This document shows positions 1-8,130 of a stretch of 64,000 nt of DNA, piece after piece. Below the pieces are notes generated by a model. That model was not told the origin of the DNA and ran no database searches. It saw nothing but the letters and a program-made list of their open reading frames with translations. The position numbers were made by a program, and so were the translations under genes. Numbering within the stretch: position 1 is the first letter of the stretch; every line of letters begins with the position of its first letter. The DNA comes from Halalkalibacter nanhaiisediminis (GTDB lineage: Bacteria > Bacillota > Bacilli > Bacillales > Bacillaceae_D), in the NCBI RefSeq assembly GCF_007830185.1, contig NZ_VLKZ01000002.1:248001-312000 (forward strand). Direction: 5' to 3'.

Positions 1-296
1 CGTTTACATTCAATCAAAGACCATTCATGCCCATTCGATTTAGCTGACTTGTAACGAGCGATGACGGTTTTCATCACAGATTGAGCCATTTGACTTTTTA
101 GATCAAATAGATTGCGTAATGGTTTATAATACAAGTCATTCAGTTTTACTTGATTTAGATTTTTCGTTTCGAATATGTGTTTCGATAACCAGTTACAAGC
201 CTTACGATAAGCATTAGTTGTTATTTTTAGACTTTCAGTTTGATTGTCAGACACATAGATTTGTATTTTTGCAGTAAGTGTAGCCGTTATTTCCAC
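1..296 (-). CDS. tnpB: TnpB family RNA-guided nuclease/transposase accessory protein, N-terminal part
   Basis: Only the first ~98 residues are present; the gene continues beyond base 1. The visible peptide (start MEITATLTAKIQIYVSD, later SQMAQSVMKTVIARYKSAKSN) matches the N-terminal helix-turn-helix region of TnpB/OrfB proteins of IS605-type elements, which is known to be followed by an RuvC-like domain and a zinc finger, not visible here. A GTG at 296 is chosen because an in-frame TGA lies at 305-303; the adjacent GTG at 299 is equally possible. The purine-rich AAAGGTGGTGG just upstream overlaps the start. Confidence 0.75.
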   Translation of the reverse strand, partial: MEITATLTAKIQIYVSDNQTESLKITTNAYRKACNWLSKHIFETKNLNQVKLNDLYYKPLRNLFDLKSQMAQSVMKTVIARYKSAKSNGHEWSLIECK

Positions 297-422
297 CACC
301 TTTCACCAACTAAATGATACCAAATTTTTAGTGAAAGGTTAGTAACTGAAATAGAGAAAGGAGGGGCAAGGTGGCAGCTTCAGATACTTAATTACGATTT
401 TAACGTACCATACCGTATCTGA

Positions 423-479
423 CGGCAATTCCTCCCCCACTTATCGTTGCACACGATTGAAGTGGGGGAGGAATTGCCG
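423..479. repeat. 20-bp perfect inverted repeat at the element end
   Basis: The arms CGGCAATTCCTCCCCCACTT (423-442) and its exact reverse complement (460-479) flank a 17-nt loop. Imperfect or perfect hairpins at the ends of IS200/IS605 elements are known to be recognised by the transposase. It lies at the junction with the interrupted hydrolase gene, and the hydrolase frame reads straight into it. Confidence 0.8.
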
Positions 480-1108
480 ATTTTAGATGAAGAATGAATA
501 ATGTCTGTTCTTGAGAAATAACGAATATATTCTTCCATTAATGGCTCAGAAATGGCTCCAGGCGTTTTACACCAAGATTGAAATATATGTTTGAAAAAAA
601 CGTTAGGTTCAGCATGAATTAGCTTCTCAGGCATGGGTGATGGCTGAATTAAAAAGAACCAATGATAGTACTTCTTAGCAAACTCCATATTAGTCATATT
701 GTACATCGCGTGTGTCGGTGCTATATCAAGTAAGGTGCAACTTTTTACCTGTTCTGGATAATCCAAAGCCATTCGATGAGCAACTCGTGCACCTCGATCA
801 TGCCCTACTACATCAAAGCTATCAAAACCAAGTTCTCTCATGACATGAACCTGATCAAATGCCATTTCTCTTTTCGAATAAGTGGAATGGTCAACTGCTC
901 CTATAGGACAGGAACTGTCTCCATATCCTCTCAAGTCTGTCAATACGACAGTATATGTTTCTGAGAGCTTCGGGGCAACTTTATGCCACATTTTATGAGT
1001 TTGCGGATAGCCGTGAAGAAATAAAACAGGCTTCCCATTACCCGCTATTTTAACGTTTATCTTCACATCTTCAACTTGTATCGTTGTATGTTTAAAATTT
1101 CCTAACAA
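480..1108 (-). pseudogene. Alpha/beta hydrolase, haloacetate-dehalogenase-like, truncated by an IS element
   Basis: The first ~205 residues are a well-preserved alpha/beta hydrolase. There is an oxyanion-side HGYPQTHKMWH motif near residue 32, LTDLRGYG near 57, and the nucleophile elbow GHDRGAR with Asp near 104, as in fluoroacetate/haloacetate dehalogenases. The family is usually about 290-300 residues. Here homology stops after YFSRTDIIHSS and the frame enters the IS hairpin, adding a nonsense tail to a stop at 392. The C-terminal part that carries the catalytic His is lost, so the product is probably inactive. TTG at 1108 is chosen because AAAAGGAG sits 8 nt upstream. It follows the CoA-transferase gene closely and was probably cotranscribed with it. 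Confidence 0.8.
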
Positions 1109-1127
1109 AATGATCACTCCTTTTCAA

Positions 1128-2204
1128 CTATGTTCTTTCAATATTCGAATTATTTAAGGAATAGTCGTTTTGATGTTCATTAAGTTTAGGAGGATGTTTC
1201 ATATCAGTTCGTTTAAAAGTCGCTTGAACTTGAAGATCATTCCAAGGAGATCGTTGAATTAAACCACGATTTTTATTATAAATAGATGTGACAACTTCAT
1301 TTATTTCATACACAGGAGAGAGGCAGCAATCAACAGATTCACTGAATACTATCCATTCAGCAAAAGTGCGAGATTGAAACAGATTACACATCTCTTCGTA
1401 TGCAATGTTTCCCTCTTCTGCTTTTTCAACATGCCAAGCAAGCCACTCCTCTTTATCAATTGCCAAGCAAAAGTTAGCCCAAAATTTTGATTCCAGCGCA
1501 CCAAGACTGATATATCGACTATCTTTTGTTTTATACAAATGGTATGAGATCACGCTGCCATCTAATCCTGATATGCCGCGACCCTCTGGATACTGTACAT
1601 GCGTCGTTAATAGCGAAATAACTGCGTCCATAATCGCAAAATCAATAAAGCCACCTTCCCCCGTTTTTTCTCGTTTGAACAGCGCTGCTAAAATCGCTTC
1701 CGACGCCGCCATCCCCCCAATTAGATCGGCAAAGGTCAATGAGGGATGAACAGGTTTACCATTCCCATCTTTCATCTGTGAAAGCAAACCGCTTAGTGCC
1801 ATATAATTTATATCATGACTTCCTAGTTTACTTAGTGGTCCTGATTGTCCATACCCAGTTAGCGAGCAATAAATTAATTCGGGATTTGATTTTTTAAGCT
1901 CATTAAACCCGAGACCAAGGCTATCCATTATACCAGGACGAAAACTCTCAACAACTACATCAGCTGATACTAATAAGTCCTTAAGCTGCTCTTTGTCTAT
2001 TTCATCTTTTAAATCAAAGGATAGGCTTCGTTTATTTCGATTGTTTGCTTGAAAAACGTTTCCATCAGCTAACGTTCTTGCGGGGTCGCCTTCAGGTCGT
2101 TCAATTTTAATCACTTCTGCTCCGAAATCGGACAATCTTAAAGTGGCAAACGGTCCTGGAAGGTACTGAGTAAAGTCAAACACTTTAATACCTTGAAGCA
2201 TCAT
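1128..2204 (-). CDS. CaiB/BaiF (class III) CoA-transferase or AMACR-like racemase
   Basis: Class III CoA-transferases move CoA between carboxylic acids. Close relatives (alpha-methylacyl-CoA racemase) epimerise acyl-CoAs. The N-terminus LQGIKVFDFTQYLPGPFATLRLSDFGAEVIKIE is the family signature for CoA binding. SHDINYMALSG and FADLIGGM contain the His and Asp that serve as the acid/base pair in AMACR-type members. I see no formyl-CoA-transferase-specific context. ATG at 2204 has GGAGG 9 nt upstream and is preferred over the TTG at 2213. The truncated hydrolase lies 19 nt downstream, suggesting an acyl- or halo-acid pathway that is now broken. Length (~358 aa) is normal. Confidence 0.82.
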   Translation of the reverse strand: MMLQGIKVFDFTQYLPGPFATLRLSDFGAEVIKIERPEGDPARTLADGNVFQANNRNKRSLSFDLKDEIDKEQLKDLLVSADVVVESFRPGIMDSLGLGFNELKKSNPELIYCSLTGYGQSGPLSKLGSHDINYMALSGLLSQMKDGNGKPVHPSLTFADLIGGMAASEAILAALFKREKTGEGGFIDFAIMDAVISLLTTHVQYPEGRGISGLDGSVISYHLYKTKDSRYISLGALESKFWANFCLAIDKEEWLAWHVEKAEEGNIAYEEMCNLFQSRTFAEWIVFSESVDCCLSPVYEINEVVTSIYNKNRGLIQRSPWNDLQVQATFKRTDMKHPPKLNEHQNDYSLNNSNIERT

Positions 2205-2420
2205 TGTGACCAACCTCCATCTCTTTTAAATGAGGACGCAAAACTATACGTTGTACTAAACAAACGCTCAATCATCATATGAATATTTATATTATGTTAT
2301 CTCTTCTTCGACCAAGTTTTTTTAATTGAAGTAATCGTATTCAATAGTTGCTTTCATTTTAGACAAATCATAACAATCCATCAATGTTTTTTTAGATTTA
2401 AAATCACGTTATTCTTATTT
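2205..2420. other. Intergenic, nothing recognised
   Basis: AT-rich spacer upstream of the CoA-transferase. A promoter for the minus-strand operon must lie here, but I could not assign clear -35/-10 elements, and I see no open frame with a ribosome binding site. Confidence 0.4.
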
Positions 2421-2469
2421 AAAAATGATACAACGCTAGGATAAGACATCCTAGCGTTGTATCATTTTT
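2421..2469. terminator. Bidirectional rho-independent terminator
   Basis: A perfect 22-bp stem (2421-2442 with 2448-2469) around a 5-nt loop, with AAAAA on one side and TTTTT on the other. It overlaps the stop codon of the DUF1450-like gene and can terminate it on the minus strand. Confidence 0.9.
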
Positions 2470-2698
2470 AAACAGACTCTTTAAAGATTTTTTTATTTAA
2501 TTTATGATAATGCTTTTTACCTGTTTTTGATTTGATCAGTTCTCCATCTATTAAAGTAATTGGACATTGCTTGCATGTCTTACACTTACCAAGGCACCCT
2601 TTTTGTTTAATATCTAACTCTGGATAAGATGCTTTTAAGTTTTTGTATATTTTTTTCGTTTTAAACTTATTATCTCCACAAAAATAAATTTTTTTCAT
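2468..2698 (-). CDS. DUF1450 / thioredoxin-like [2Fe-2S] ferredoxin-type protein
   Basis: A 76-residue protein. It starts MKKIYFCGDNK and has a central GCLGKCKTCKQCPITLIDGELI stretch, the arrangement of DUF1450 (YuzB-like) small thioredoxin-fold proteins. One N-terminal Cys and four clustered Cys could bind an Fe-S cluster or metal. ATG at 2698 is chosen over an upstream GTG (2710) because GGGGTG lies about 9 nt before it. A near-consensus Fur box sits just upstream (2734-2748), so iron-repressed expression is likely. The physiological role is unknown; low-iron Fe-S handling is inference. Confidence 0.7.
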   Translation of the reverse strand: MKKIYFCGDNKFKTKKIYKNLKASYPELDIKQKGCLGKCKTCKQCPITLIDGELIKSKTGKKHYHKLNKKIFKESV

Positions 2699-2733
2699 TT
2701 TTTCATTCACCCCAAAAAAAATCTAGTTGTAAA

Positions 2734-2748
2734 TAATAATCATTATCA
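2734..2748. promoter_or_regulatory. Fur box
   Basis: TAATAATCATTATCA; read on the minus strand this is TGATAATGATTATTA, a 7-1-7 Fur box with one or two departures from TGATAATNATTATCA. It lies 36-50 nt upstream of the ATG of the DUF1450-like gene and would overlap its promoter. Confidence 0.75.
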
Positions 2749-2971
2749 CTATTTCTATATTATCAGAGTTACAGCAATTCGTGAAGTCATAAAAATAAAG
2801 AATGTTCAAATAAAAAAATATAGTTGATAATTGATCGTCTATTTATTGCCATCAATCTAAGAAATTCATCGATTGTTTTCCAACTATTGCTTTCATGAAA
2901 TGAGCAGAAATGGCAATTCTATAATAAGGATGCATTAATATGTGTCTTATCATTTCTAAGGGGGAGATCTC

Positions 2972-3067
2972 ATGTCTAAAAAAGACGGCGGCACAAAACA
3001 AAAATCAAAAAAGAAACCGAAGCATAAGACAAGTAGTTCAGCAAATGGTCAAAATGGTTATCATTAA
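2972..3067 (+). CDS. Small basic Lys-rich peptide (31 aa)
   Basis: The frame starts MSKKDGGTKQKSKKKPKH, continues with Ser/Asn/Gly-rich residues and ends GQNGYH before TAA. A strong AAGGGGGAG ribosome binding site lies 7 nt upstream and a strong terminator directly follows (3072-3110), so this is probably a real monocistronic gene. The high Lys content and polar tail resemble small basic or small acid-soluble-type sporulation peptides, but I do not recognise the family. Confidence 0.6.
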   Translation: MSKKDGGTKQKSKKKPKHKTSSSANGQNGYH

Positions 3068-3071
3068 ACAC

Positions 3072-3110
3072 AAATAAGGTTAGATCTCTATTGGATCTAA
3101 CCTTATTTTT
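3072..3110 (+). terminator. Rho-independent terminator
   Basis: 15-bp stem AAATAAGGTTAGATC (3072-3086) with 3094-3108, 7-nt loop and a following T-run. Terminates the 31-aa peptide gene. Confidence 0.85.
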
Positions 3111-3137
3111 AAAACATTTTCATCACAGTCATTAAAT

Positions 3138-3443
3138 TTAATGATTGTGATCATGCCATCCTTTTAATGAATTGGTAATTTCAAATCCTGCTTGCGGGAC
3201 ATAAAAATATTTAATCCAGACACCGTCTAAAAATTCTTCACGAGAATCAAGTAATACATCTATGTCCTTATCTGTTTTGACGATTTCATCATGTTCAGTT
3301 GGTGTATCAAGAACGACGTCATAGTGCGCGTGATCACCGTGCATATGTGTAATGATGACGCGGATCATCTTTCCTTGTCCTTCTTCACTTTCTAACATTT
3401 GTTTTAAAACCTTCGCTGCATTTTTGTTAATTTTGCAATTCAT
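3138..3443 (-). CDS. HesB/IscA-like protein
   Basis: A 101-residue protein beginning MNCKINKNAAKVLKQMLESEEG, a HesB/IscA-type N-terminus, with a GFEITNSLKGWHDHNH tail. The middle HMHGDHAHYDV segment is His-rich, and the classic three-Cys A-type Fe-S carrier pattern (C-x65-C-G-C) is absent. It is therefore a HesB-superfamily member probably not acting as a standard Fe-S carrier; a metal-binding role through His is inference. ATG 3443 is chosen over the longer frame (3482) because GAGGAGGAAG precedes it at good spacing. Confidence 0.6.
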   Translation of the reverse strand: MNCKINKNAAKVLKQMLESEEGQGKMIRVIITHMHGDHAHYDVVLDTPTEHDEIVKTDKDIDVLLDSREEFLDGVWIKYFYVPQAGFEITNSLKGWHDHNH

Positions 3444-3626
3444 GTTTGACTTCCTCCTCTTTTCATCACTTAACATATACACCTCTTAATATAGATTGTC
3501 CAATAAAATGCTTAAGAAACATACATTTAGTGAGCAACACCAACCACTTTCGTTGTGAGGACGTAAGAGCAAATATCTTTTTTTATTTAGCTTATTGAAC
3601 CTACTGTCTTTCATATTTCTTAAGAC

Positions 3627-4532
3627 TTACTGGTAAGAATGAAGAGTATTAACATAACTTGCCATCTCATCAATCGTCCATTGCGGAACTAAAATCCCCC
3701 CAACAATCGCGATACTTGAAATATCTTTTAACCATTCTATCTTTACGTCTTCTTTTGAACTAACCCGATAAACCGTGTCATTCACGCTTGAACAGACTTC
3801 AAATACACTAGTAGATGCCCCGCCTCCATCATCTACGACAAGAACAATGTCAGCTTCTTTTGAAAGTTGACTTGCCTCATCTTGTCTTTTGAAAGAATCT
3901 CTACAAACGGTTTCAACTATTTTGATTTCAATTTCATTCTCATTTAATTTAGAAACGACAGCTTTCCATAAAACTGTATTTCCCGTTACAGAACCAACAC
4001 AGGCCCACTTATTTTCTGCATTAAAATTAATATGATTAATATCTTCCGGTTTTTCAACTGTGACGCATGTTCGACCATATGCTTTTGCAACACTTTGTGC
4101 ATCCAAGCAATGATGATCATCTTTTCGACCAAAAGCAATTAGATTATATCCCTCTGAAGTTAATTCCTCTAATGTAGAGTTGTATCTTGAAATAAACGGA
4201 CATTGCAGATCTTCTATATCGACATTTTTAGTCAATAGTTCCTCTTTCACTGGTTTTTCAATACCATGAAAACCAAGTACAACATCGTCCCCGCTTTTGA
4301 TCATAGACGGATTATCAATAACTGATACATTAACAAGATTAGGATATTCTTCGAAAAGTTCAGAGTCTTCTTTTTCAATTCTTCTTAACGTATCCCATTC
4401 ACGCGCTTGTGCTGATGTACTTACTCTATGGAAGACGTTAACCTTCTCTCTAGTCTTTGCTATCCGGTTCATTCCATTATATGCTCGTTTAATCCCTACA
4501 CAAAATCCACTTTTGGCTGTTTTAATTTCCAA
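3627..4532 (-). CDS. IspH/LytB-like iron-sulfur protein (divergent paralogue)
   Basis: IspH reduces HMBPP to IPP/DMAPP with a [4Fe-4S] cluster. The three cluster cysteines are conserved in context: GFCVGIKRA (C11), LQCPFIS (C111) and ETVCRDSFKRQDEA (C210). Substrate-side His equivalents appear at GFHG (H89) and in DDHHCLDA (H140/141). The glutamate usually found two residues after the second His (GHPE in IspH) is not obvious, and the QTT and SSN motifs are altered (TGN, GGASTS). Length (301) is normal. It may be a paralogue with another role. TTG start with GAGGAGGG 8-9 nt upstream. Isolated gene. Confidence 0.65.
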   Translation of the reverse strand: MEIKTAKSGFCVGIKRAYNGMNRIAKTREKVNVFHRVSTSAQAREWDTLRRIEKEDSELFEEYPNLVNVSVIDNPSMIKSGDDVVLGFHGIEKPVKEELLTKNVDIEDLQCPFISRYNSTLEELTSEGYNLIAFGRKDDHHCLDAQSVAKAYGRTCVTVEKPEDINHINFNAENKWACVGSVTGNTVLWKAVVSKLNENEIEIKIVETVCRDSFKRQDEASQLSKEADIVLVVDDGGGASTSVFEVCSSVNDTVYRVSSKEDVKIEWLKDISSIAIVGGILVPQWTIDEMASYVNTLHSYQ

Positions 4533-4674
4533 AACAAACCCTCCTCTTAATATGACGGTTTAGTGCTTCACCGTATCAATTTTTTTTAAATAACAAACTA
4601 ATCAAATTCCAGTAAACATGATATTGTGACCATACTATCATTAATACGACTCTAATCCATGAAATCACACTCAG

Positions 4675-5457
4675 TTAATCATTAACAATAAACTCCCGAC
4701 ACCTTTTAAAGGGGACACATATGCCAGCATCTAATAATTCTTTTGTGTATGCTTCTTTAGGATCATTGAAAAGATTATTAGTTCTTTTCATCTCAATAAG
4801 CCTTCCTTGTTGCATAACGCCGACACGATCAGAAATCGAACGTACAATGTCCAAATCATGCGTGATTAAAAGAATGCTAATGCCTATTTCTTTGTTAAGA
4901 CTCCTTAATAAATGAATGATCTGGTTTTCTGTAATCGCATCTAAGGATGACGTTGCTTCATCTGCTACTAACAATTGCGGTTGTAAGGCTAATGATCTTG
5001 CAATCGCCACCCGTTGTTTTTGTCCTCCCGATAATTCACTCGGATGACGTTTCGTTAATGAAATAGGAAGTTTAACTATTTCCATTAGGTTTAATAATTT
5101 ATTTCTTTTACTTTCCAAAGGAATGCGATTGATAACCAATGGTTCAAAAATTAATTCCTCAACGGTCATCCGAGGATTAAGAGAACGATCTGGATTTTGA
5201 AAAATCATTTGAACCTTTCGATGATAGTCAAAAGCTTTTGGTGGATGAAAAATATTGATCTCATTAAAATAGATACTGCCCTTATTAGGTTTCTCGAGCG
5301 TCATAATCAGACGAGCCAATGTAGACTTACCAGATCCACTTTCACCAACAAGAGCTATTATTTCACCTTTATTCACTGTAAAGTCAATATGGTTAATTGC
5401 CGTAATTGTTTTCCTTCTATGTTTATACAGTTTACTTACTTGGCTCACTTGAAGCAT
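4675..5457 (-). CDS. Oligopeptide/nickel-type ABC transporter ATP-binding protein (OppF/DppF/NikE-like)
   Basis: Second ATPase of the riboswitch-controlled transporter. Visible motifs are Walker A GESGSGKST, Q-loop MIFQNPDRSLNPRMT, signature LSGGQKQR, Walker B LLVADEATSSLD and the H-switch LLITHDL. The C-terminal extension ends in an oligopeptide-type tail (NNLFNDPKEAYTKELLDAG). ATG 5457 is chosen because AAAGGAGG lies 6 nt upstream; it starts about 14 nt after the stop of the fusion gene. Last gene of the operon. Confidence 0.85.
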   Translation of the reverse strand: MLQVSQVSKLYKHRRKTITAINHIDFTVNKGEIIALVGESGSGKSTLARLIMTLEKPNKGSIYFNEINIFHPPKAFDYHRKVQMIFQNPDRSLNPRMTVEELIFEPLVINRIPLESKRNKLLNLMEIVKLPISLTKRHPSELSGGQKQRVAIARSLALQPQLLVADEATSSLDAITENQIIHLLRSLNKEIGISILLITHDLDIVRSISDRVGVMQQGRLIEMKRTNNLFNDPKEAYTKELLDAGICVPFKRCREFIVND

Positions 5458-5471
5458 TTGCGCCCTCCTTT

Positions 5472-7130
5472 TCAATAACCTCTGGTTTCAAGTAATTTTT
5501 TTGTATAAAAATGATCAGGATGATTAAAGACTTTCCACACAGGTGCTTGCTCGACAATTTGCCCACCCTTTAACACAGCGACTGTATGTGCTATTTTAGA
5601 TACTACAGTCATATCATGAGTAATAAATATCATTGAAAGGTCAAATTGCTTTGCTTTTTCTTGAAGCAACTCGATGACCTTTTGTCTCGTTATTGCATCC
5701 AATGAACTTGTTGGTTCATCAGCAATTAGTAACTTAGGCTCACAAGCGACCGCCATTGCAATGACAACTCGCGTACACATGCCCCCACTTAATTCGTGAG
5801 GATGCATAGTTAAGATGTGAGGAGCCAGTCCAACATCATGCAATAAAGACTTTGTTCTTTCACGTGCAGCTTGTTTATTCATTCCTAGATGATGTATTAA
5901 CACCTCATCGATTTGTTCACCAATTTTCAGTACAGGATTTAGCGCCTGTTTCGAATCTTGAAAGATAATTGAAATGTCAATCCATCTTTTTTGATTTCGT
6001 TTCTTCGTTTCTAGATCCATTAAACTTTCACCTTGAAAATAAATGGCTCCCTTTATCTCAGCATTAGGTACCATACCTAAAATAGCTTTTGCTAATGTTG
6101 TCTTACCCGACCCAGACTCACCAATTAAGGTTAGAATCTCTCCCTTATAGAGTGTAAGTGAAATATCATTAAGAGCTGGTTCAAATTGATATTGATTCTT
6201 TTGATGAATTCTTTTTTCTAAGTAGCGTACTTGTAGATTTGTAACTTGTAGAAGAACATTTGGGTTATTTTCTTGCTTGGTTATCTCTTTGTATAGCAAC
6301 TCATTTTTTCGATTAGCTTGTTTTTTAATCCCTCTCCATTGCTTATAAGGCTCACTTTCTCCTTTATATCCAAGAAAAGAAAAACATAATGTCAACAAGA
6401 TAATACATAGTGTTGGAGGAAGGACCCACCACTGCCAAGCTGAGCTAATGAAAATGCTATCTGATTGAAAAGCATAATGTAGCATCATCCCCCAACTAAG
6501 TTCTGTTACATCACCTAAGCCTAAAAAAGAAAGACTAGCTTCGGCAACAATGGCTGACTTTGCTGTTGTAATAAATTTCACGCTCGCCAATGGATGGATA
6601 TTTGGAAGGATATGCTTATATAAAATATAAAGTTGCTTAGCTCCAAACATTTGTGCAGCCTTTACATACTCTCTTTCTTGCAATGATAATACTTGAGAGC
6701 GAATGATTCTTGCATACGCAGGCCATGATAATAAGCTGAGTACCAAAATGACATTCCATAAGTCAGATCCAGAAAAAGCGACGACGATAATGACGATTAA
6801 TAACTGAGGAATCGTTAAAAGCATGTTGCAAAGACCCATTAAATAAGGATCTAATCGACGGTTATATCCAGAAAGTAAACCGATTACAACACTAATCATC
6901 GTACTAATAATCGCAACCACTGCTCCAACTAGGAGAGACGTTCTCGTACTATGAATTAATTGACTGAATAAGTCCTGCCCTAAATCATTTGTTCCTAAAA
7001 TAAATTCCTCATTAGGAGGAGAAAGCGACGGACCATCATAGGAACTAGGATCATGGGTACTTATGACAGGAGCAAAGATTGCTACAGCAAGAAAAATAAG
7101 TAAGCCAATGGTTCCAACATATCTATGCAT
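5472..7130 (-). CDS. Fused ABC permease (DppC-like) - ATPase (DppD-like)
   Basis: Residues ~1-265 are a complete DppC/OppC-type permease. An N-terminal membrane segment, a periplasmic-type region with GTNDLGQDLFSQLI, and five or so membrane segments are visible, with the EAA loop GAKQLYILYKHILPN. After a ~40-residue linker rich in Lys/Asn, residues ~307-552 form a complete ABC ATPase with Walker A GESGSGKTT, Q-loop IIFQDSKQALNP, Walker B LLIADEPTSSLD and H-loop FITHDM. The signature is LSGGMCTR rather than the usual LSGGMRQR. In most Opp/Dpp/Nik systems these are separate chains. The start overlaps the end of the preceding permease gene by 8 nt. The frame is open throughout, so the fusion is not an artefact of a missed stop in this sequence. 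Confidence 0.88.
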   Translation of the reverse strand: MHRYVGTIGLLIFLAVAIFAPVISTHDPSSYDGPSLSPPNEEFILGTNDLGQDLFSQLIHSTRTSLLVGAVVAIISTMISVVIGLLSGYNRRLDPYLMGLCNMLLTIPQLLIVIIVVAFSGSDLWNVILVLSLLSWPAYARIIRSQVLSLQEREYVKAAQMFGAKQLYILYKHILPNIHPLASVKFITTAKSAIVAEASLSFLGLGDVTELSWGMMLHYAFQSDSIFISSAWQWWVLPPTLCIILLTLCFSFLGYKGESEPYKQWRGIKKQANRKNELLYKEITKQENNPNVLLQVTNLQVRYLEKRIHQKNQYQFEPALNDISLTLYKGEILTLIGESGSGKTTLAKAILGMVPNAEIKGAIYFQGESLMDLETKKRNQKRWIDISIIFQDSKQALNPVLKIGEQIDEVLIHHLGMNKQAARERTKSLLHDVGLAPHILTMHPHELSGGMCTRVVIAMAVACEPKLLIADEPTSSLDAITRQKVIELLQEKAKQFDLSMIFITHDMTVVSKIAHTVAVLKGGQIVEQAPVWKVFNHPDHFYTKKLLETRGY

Positions 7131-8130
7131 AGTCCTTCATTTCCTTTCTCCGAATACGAGGATCAAGCATTGGATAGAGCAGATCAGTTAACAAATTAAT
7201 CAAAACAATAGTCGCTGTAAAGACTAAAAAAAGTCCATGCATCAAAGGATAATCTCTCGTTGTAATTGCGGTGTACATCAAGTTCCCCATTCCAGGATAT
7301 GAAAATACAGTTTCAACCAGAATTGCACCAGTAAACAAAAAAGCAATCCGCAAGCTAATACTTGTCACAACTGGAAGTAGAGCATTTCTTAACGTGTGAT
7401 AAAAAAGGATACGCGTCGTTGTAAGCCCTTTAGCTTCCGCTGTAAAAATATAAGGATCTCTTAGAACTGTTAACATAGATCCTCGTATTAATAGATAAAT
7501 ACTAGGAGTGTTGACTAATGTCAAAGTAAGTACTGGCAGCGTCGCATGGTAGAGAATATCTCCTACATTTCTAAGTAATCCAATTATTCCATCACCGTAA
7601 TCTGCAAAGGCAGTCGCATTCCCACTCAACGGAAACCAATCCCATTGAATGCTAAAAATCAGCAATAATATCGTTGCTAATACAAATGTTGGGATCGCAC
7701 CTATACTAATAAGGGTTGAGTATAAGACAGAGTCTCCTCTAGTCCCTTGAAACCAAGCAGATATTACTCCAAGAAACATGCCGATGAAAACAGATAGGAG
7801 AATCGAAACCCCCACTAAAAGAAAAGTCCATTGCGCGTGGGAAAAAATGATCTCACTGACTGATGTTTTAAAATGAATAGATGTTCCTAAATCTAAGTTG
7901 AACACACCAGAAATAAAATGGACGAATTGCATGTAGAGAGGTTGGTCCAATTGGTAATAGGCCAACAATTGTTGTTTCTGCTCTTCACTCATCATAAGCA
8001 TCATCGAATCTTCTCCGCCACCTTCAAGGTAAGCAGTAGGTCCGCCTGGCATTAGCCTAGGGAGTAAAAAATTAAGCGTGATGATTAGAAAAAACAAGAC
8101 GAGATGATAGATTAGCTTTCTACTCTTCAT
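7123..8130 (-). CDS. ABC transporter permease (DppB/NikB-like)
   Basis: A 335-residue permease with about six membrane segments: the N-terminal LIYHLVLFFLIITLNFLLPRL helix, the extracytoplasmic loop with MYMQFVHFISGVFNLDLGTS, and the EAA-type loop AEAKGLTTTRILFYHTLRNALLP near 230-252. Forms the membrane pore with the permease half of the fused protein. Overlaps the binding-protein gene by 11 nt and the fusion gene by 8 nt, indicating translational coupling. Confidence 0.85.
   Translation of the reverse strand: MKSRKLIYHLVLFFLIITLNFLLPRLMPGGPTAYLEGGGEDSMMLMMSEEQKQQLLAYYQLDQPLYMQFVHFISGVFNLDLGTSIHFKTSVSEIIFSHAQWTFLLVGVSILLSVFIGMFLGVISAWFQGTRGDSVLYSTLISIGAIPTFVLATILLLIFSIQWDWFPLSGNATAFADYGDGIIGLLRNVGDILYHATLPVLTLTLVNTPSIYLLIRGSMLTVLRDPYIFTAEAKGLTTTRILFYHTLRNALLPVVTSISLRIAFLFTGAILVETVFSYPGMGNLMYTAITTRDYPLMHGLFLVFTATIVLINLLTDLLYPMLDPRIRRKEMKDYA

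Larger units (their letters stand above)
1..480 (-). mobile_element. Left end of an IS200/IS605-family (IS1341-like) element
   Basis: The element is read on the minus strand: its end lies near 480 and it runs off the left edge of the window. It contains a long hairpin (423-479), a non-coding leader with a second 8-bp hairpin (299-306 with 332-339), and the 5' part of a tnpB gene. No tnpA is visible between the end and tnpB, so this looks like a tnpB-only element. The outer boundary is inferred from the point where the hydrolase reading frame is lost (about 480-490). The guide-RNA-bearing right end lies outside the window. Confidence 0.75.

Noticed and set aside
1405-1749. 114-codon plus-strand frame
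   Set aside because: It lies antisense inside the CoA-transferase gene and has no ribosome binding site or recognisable product.
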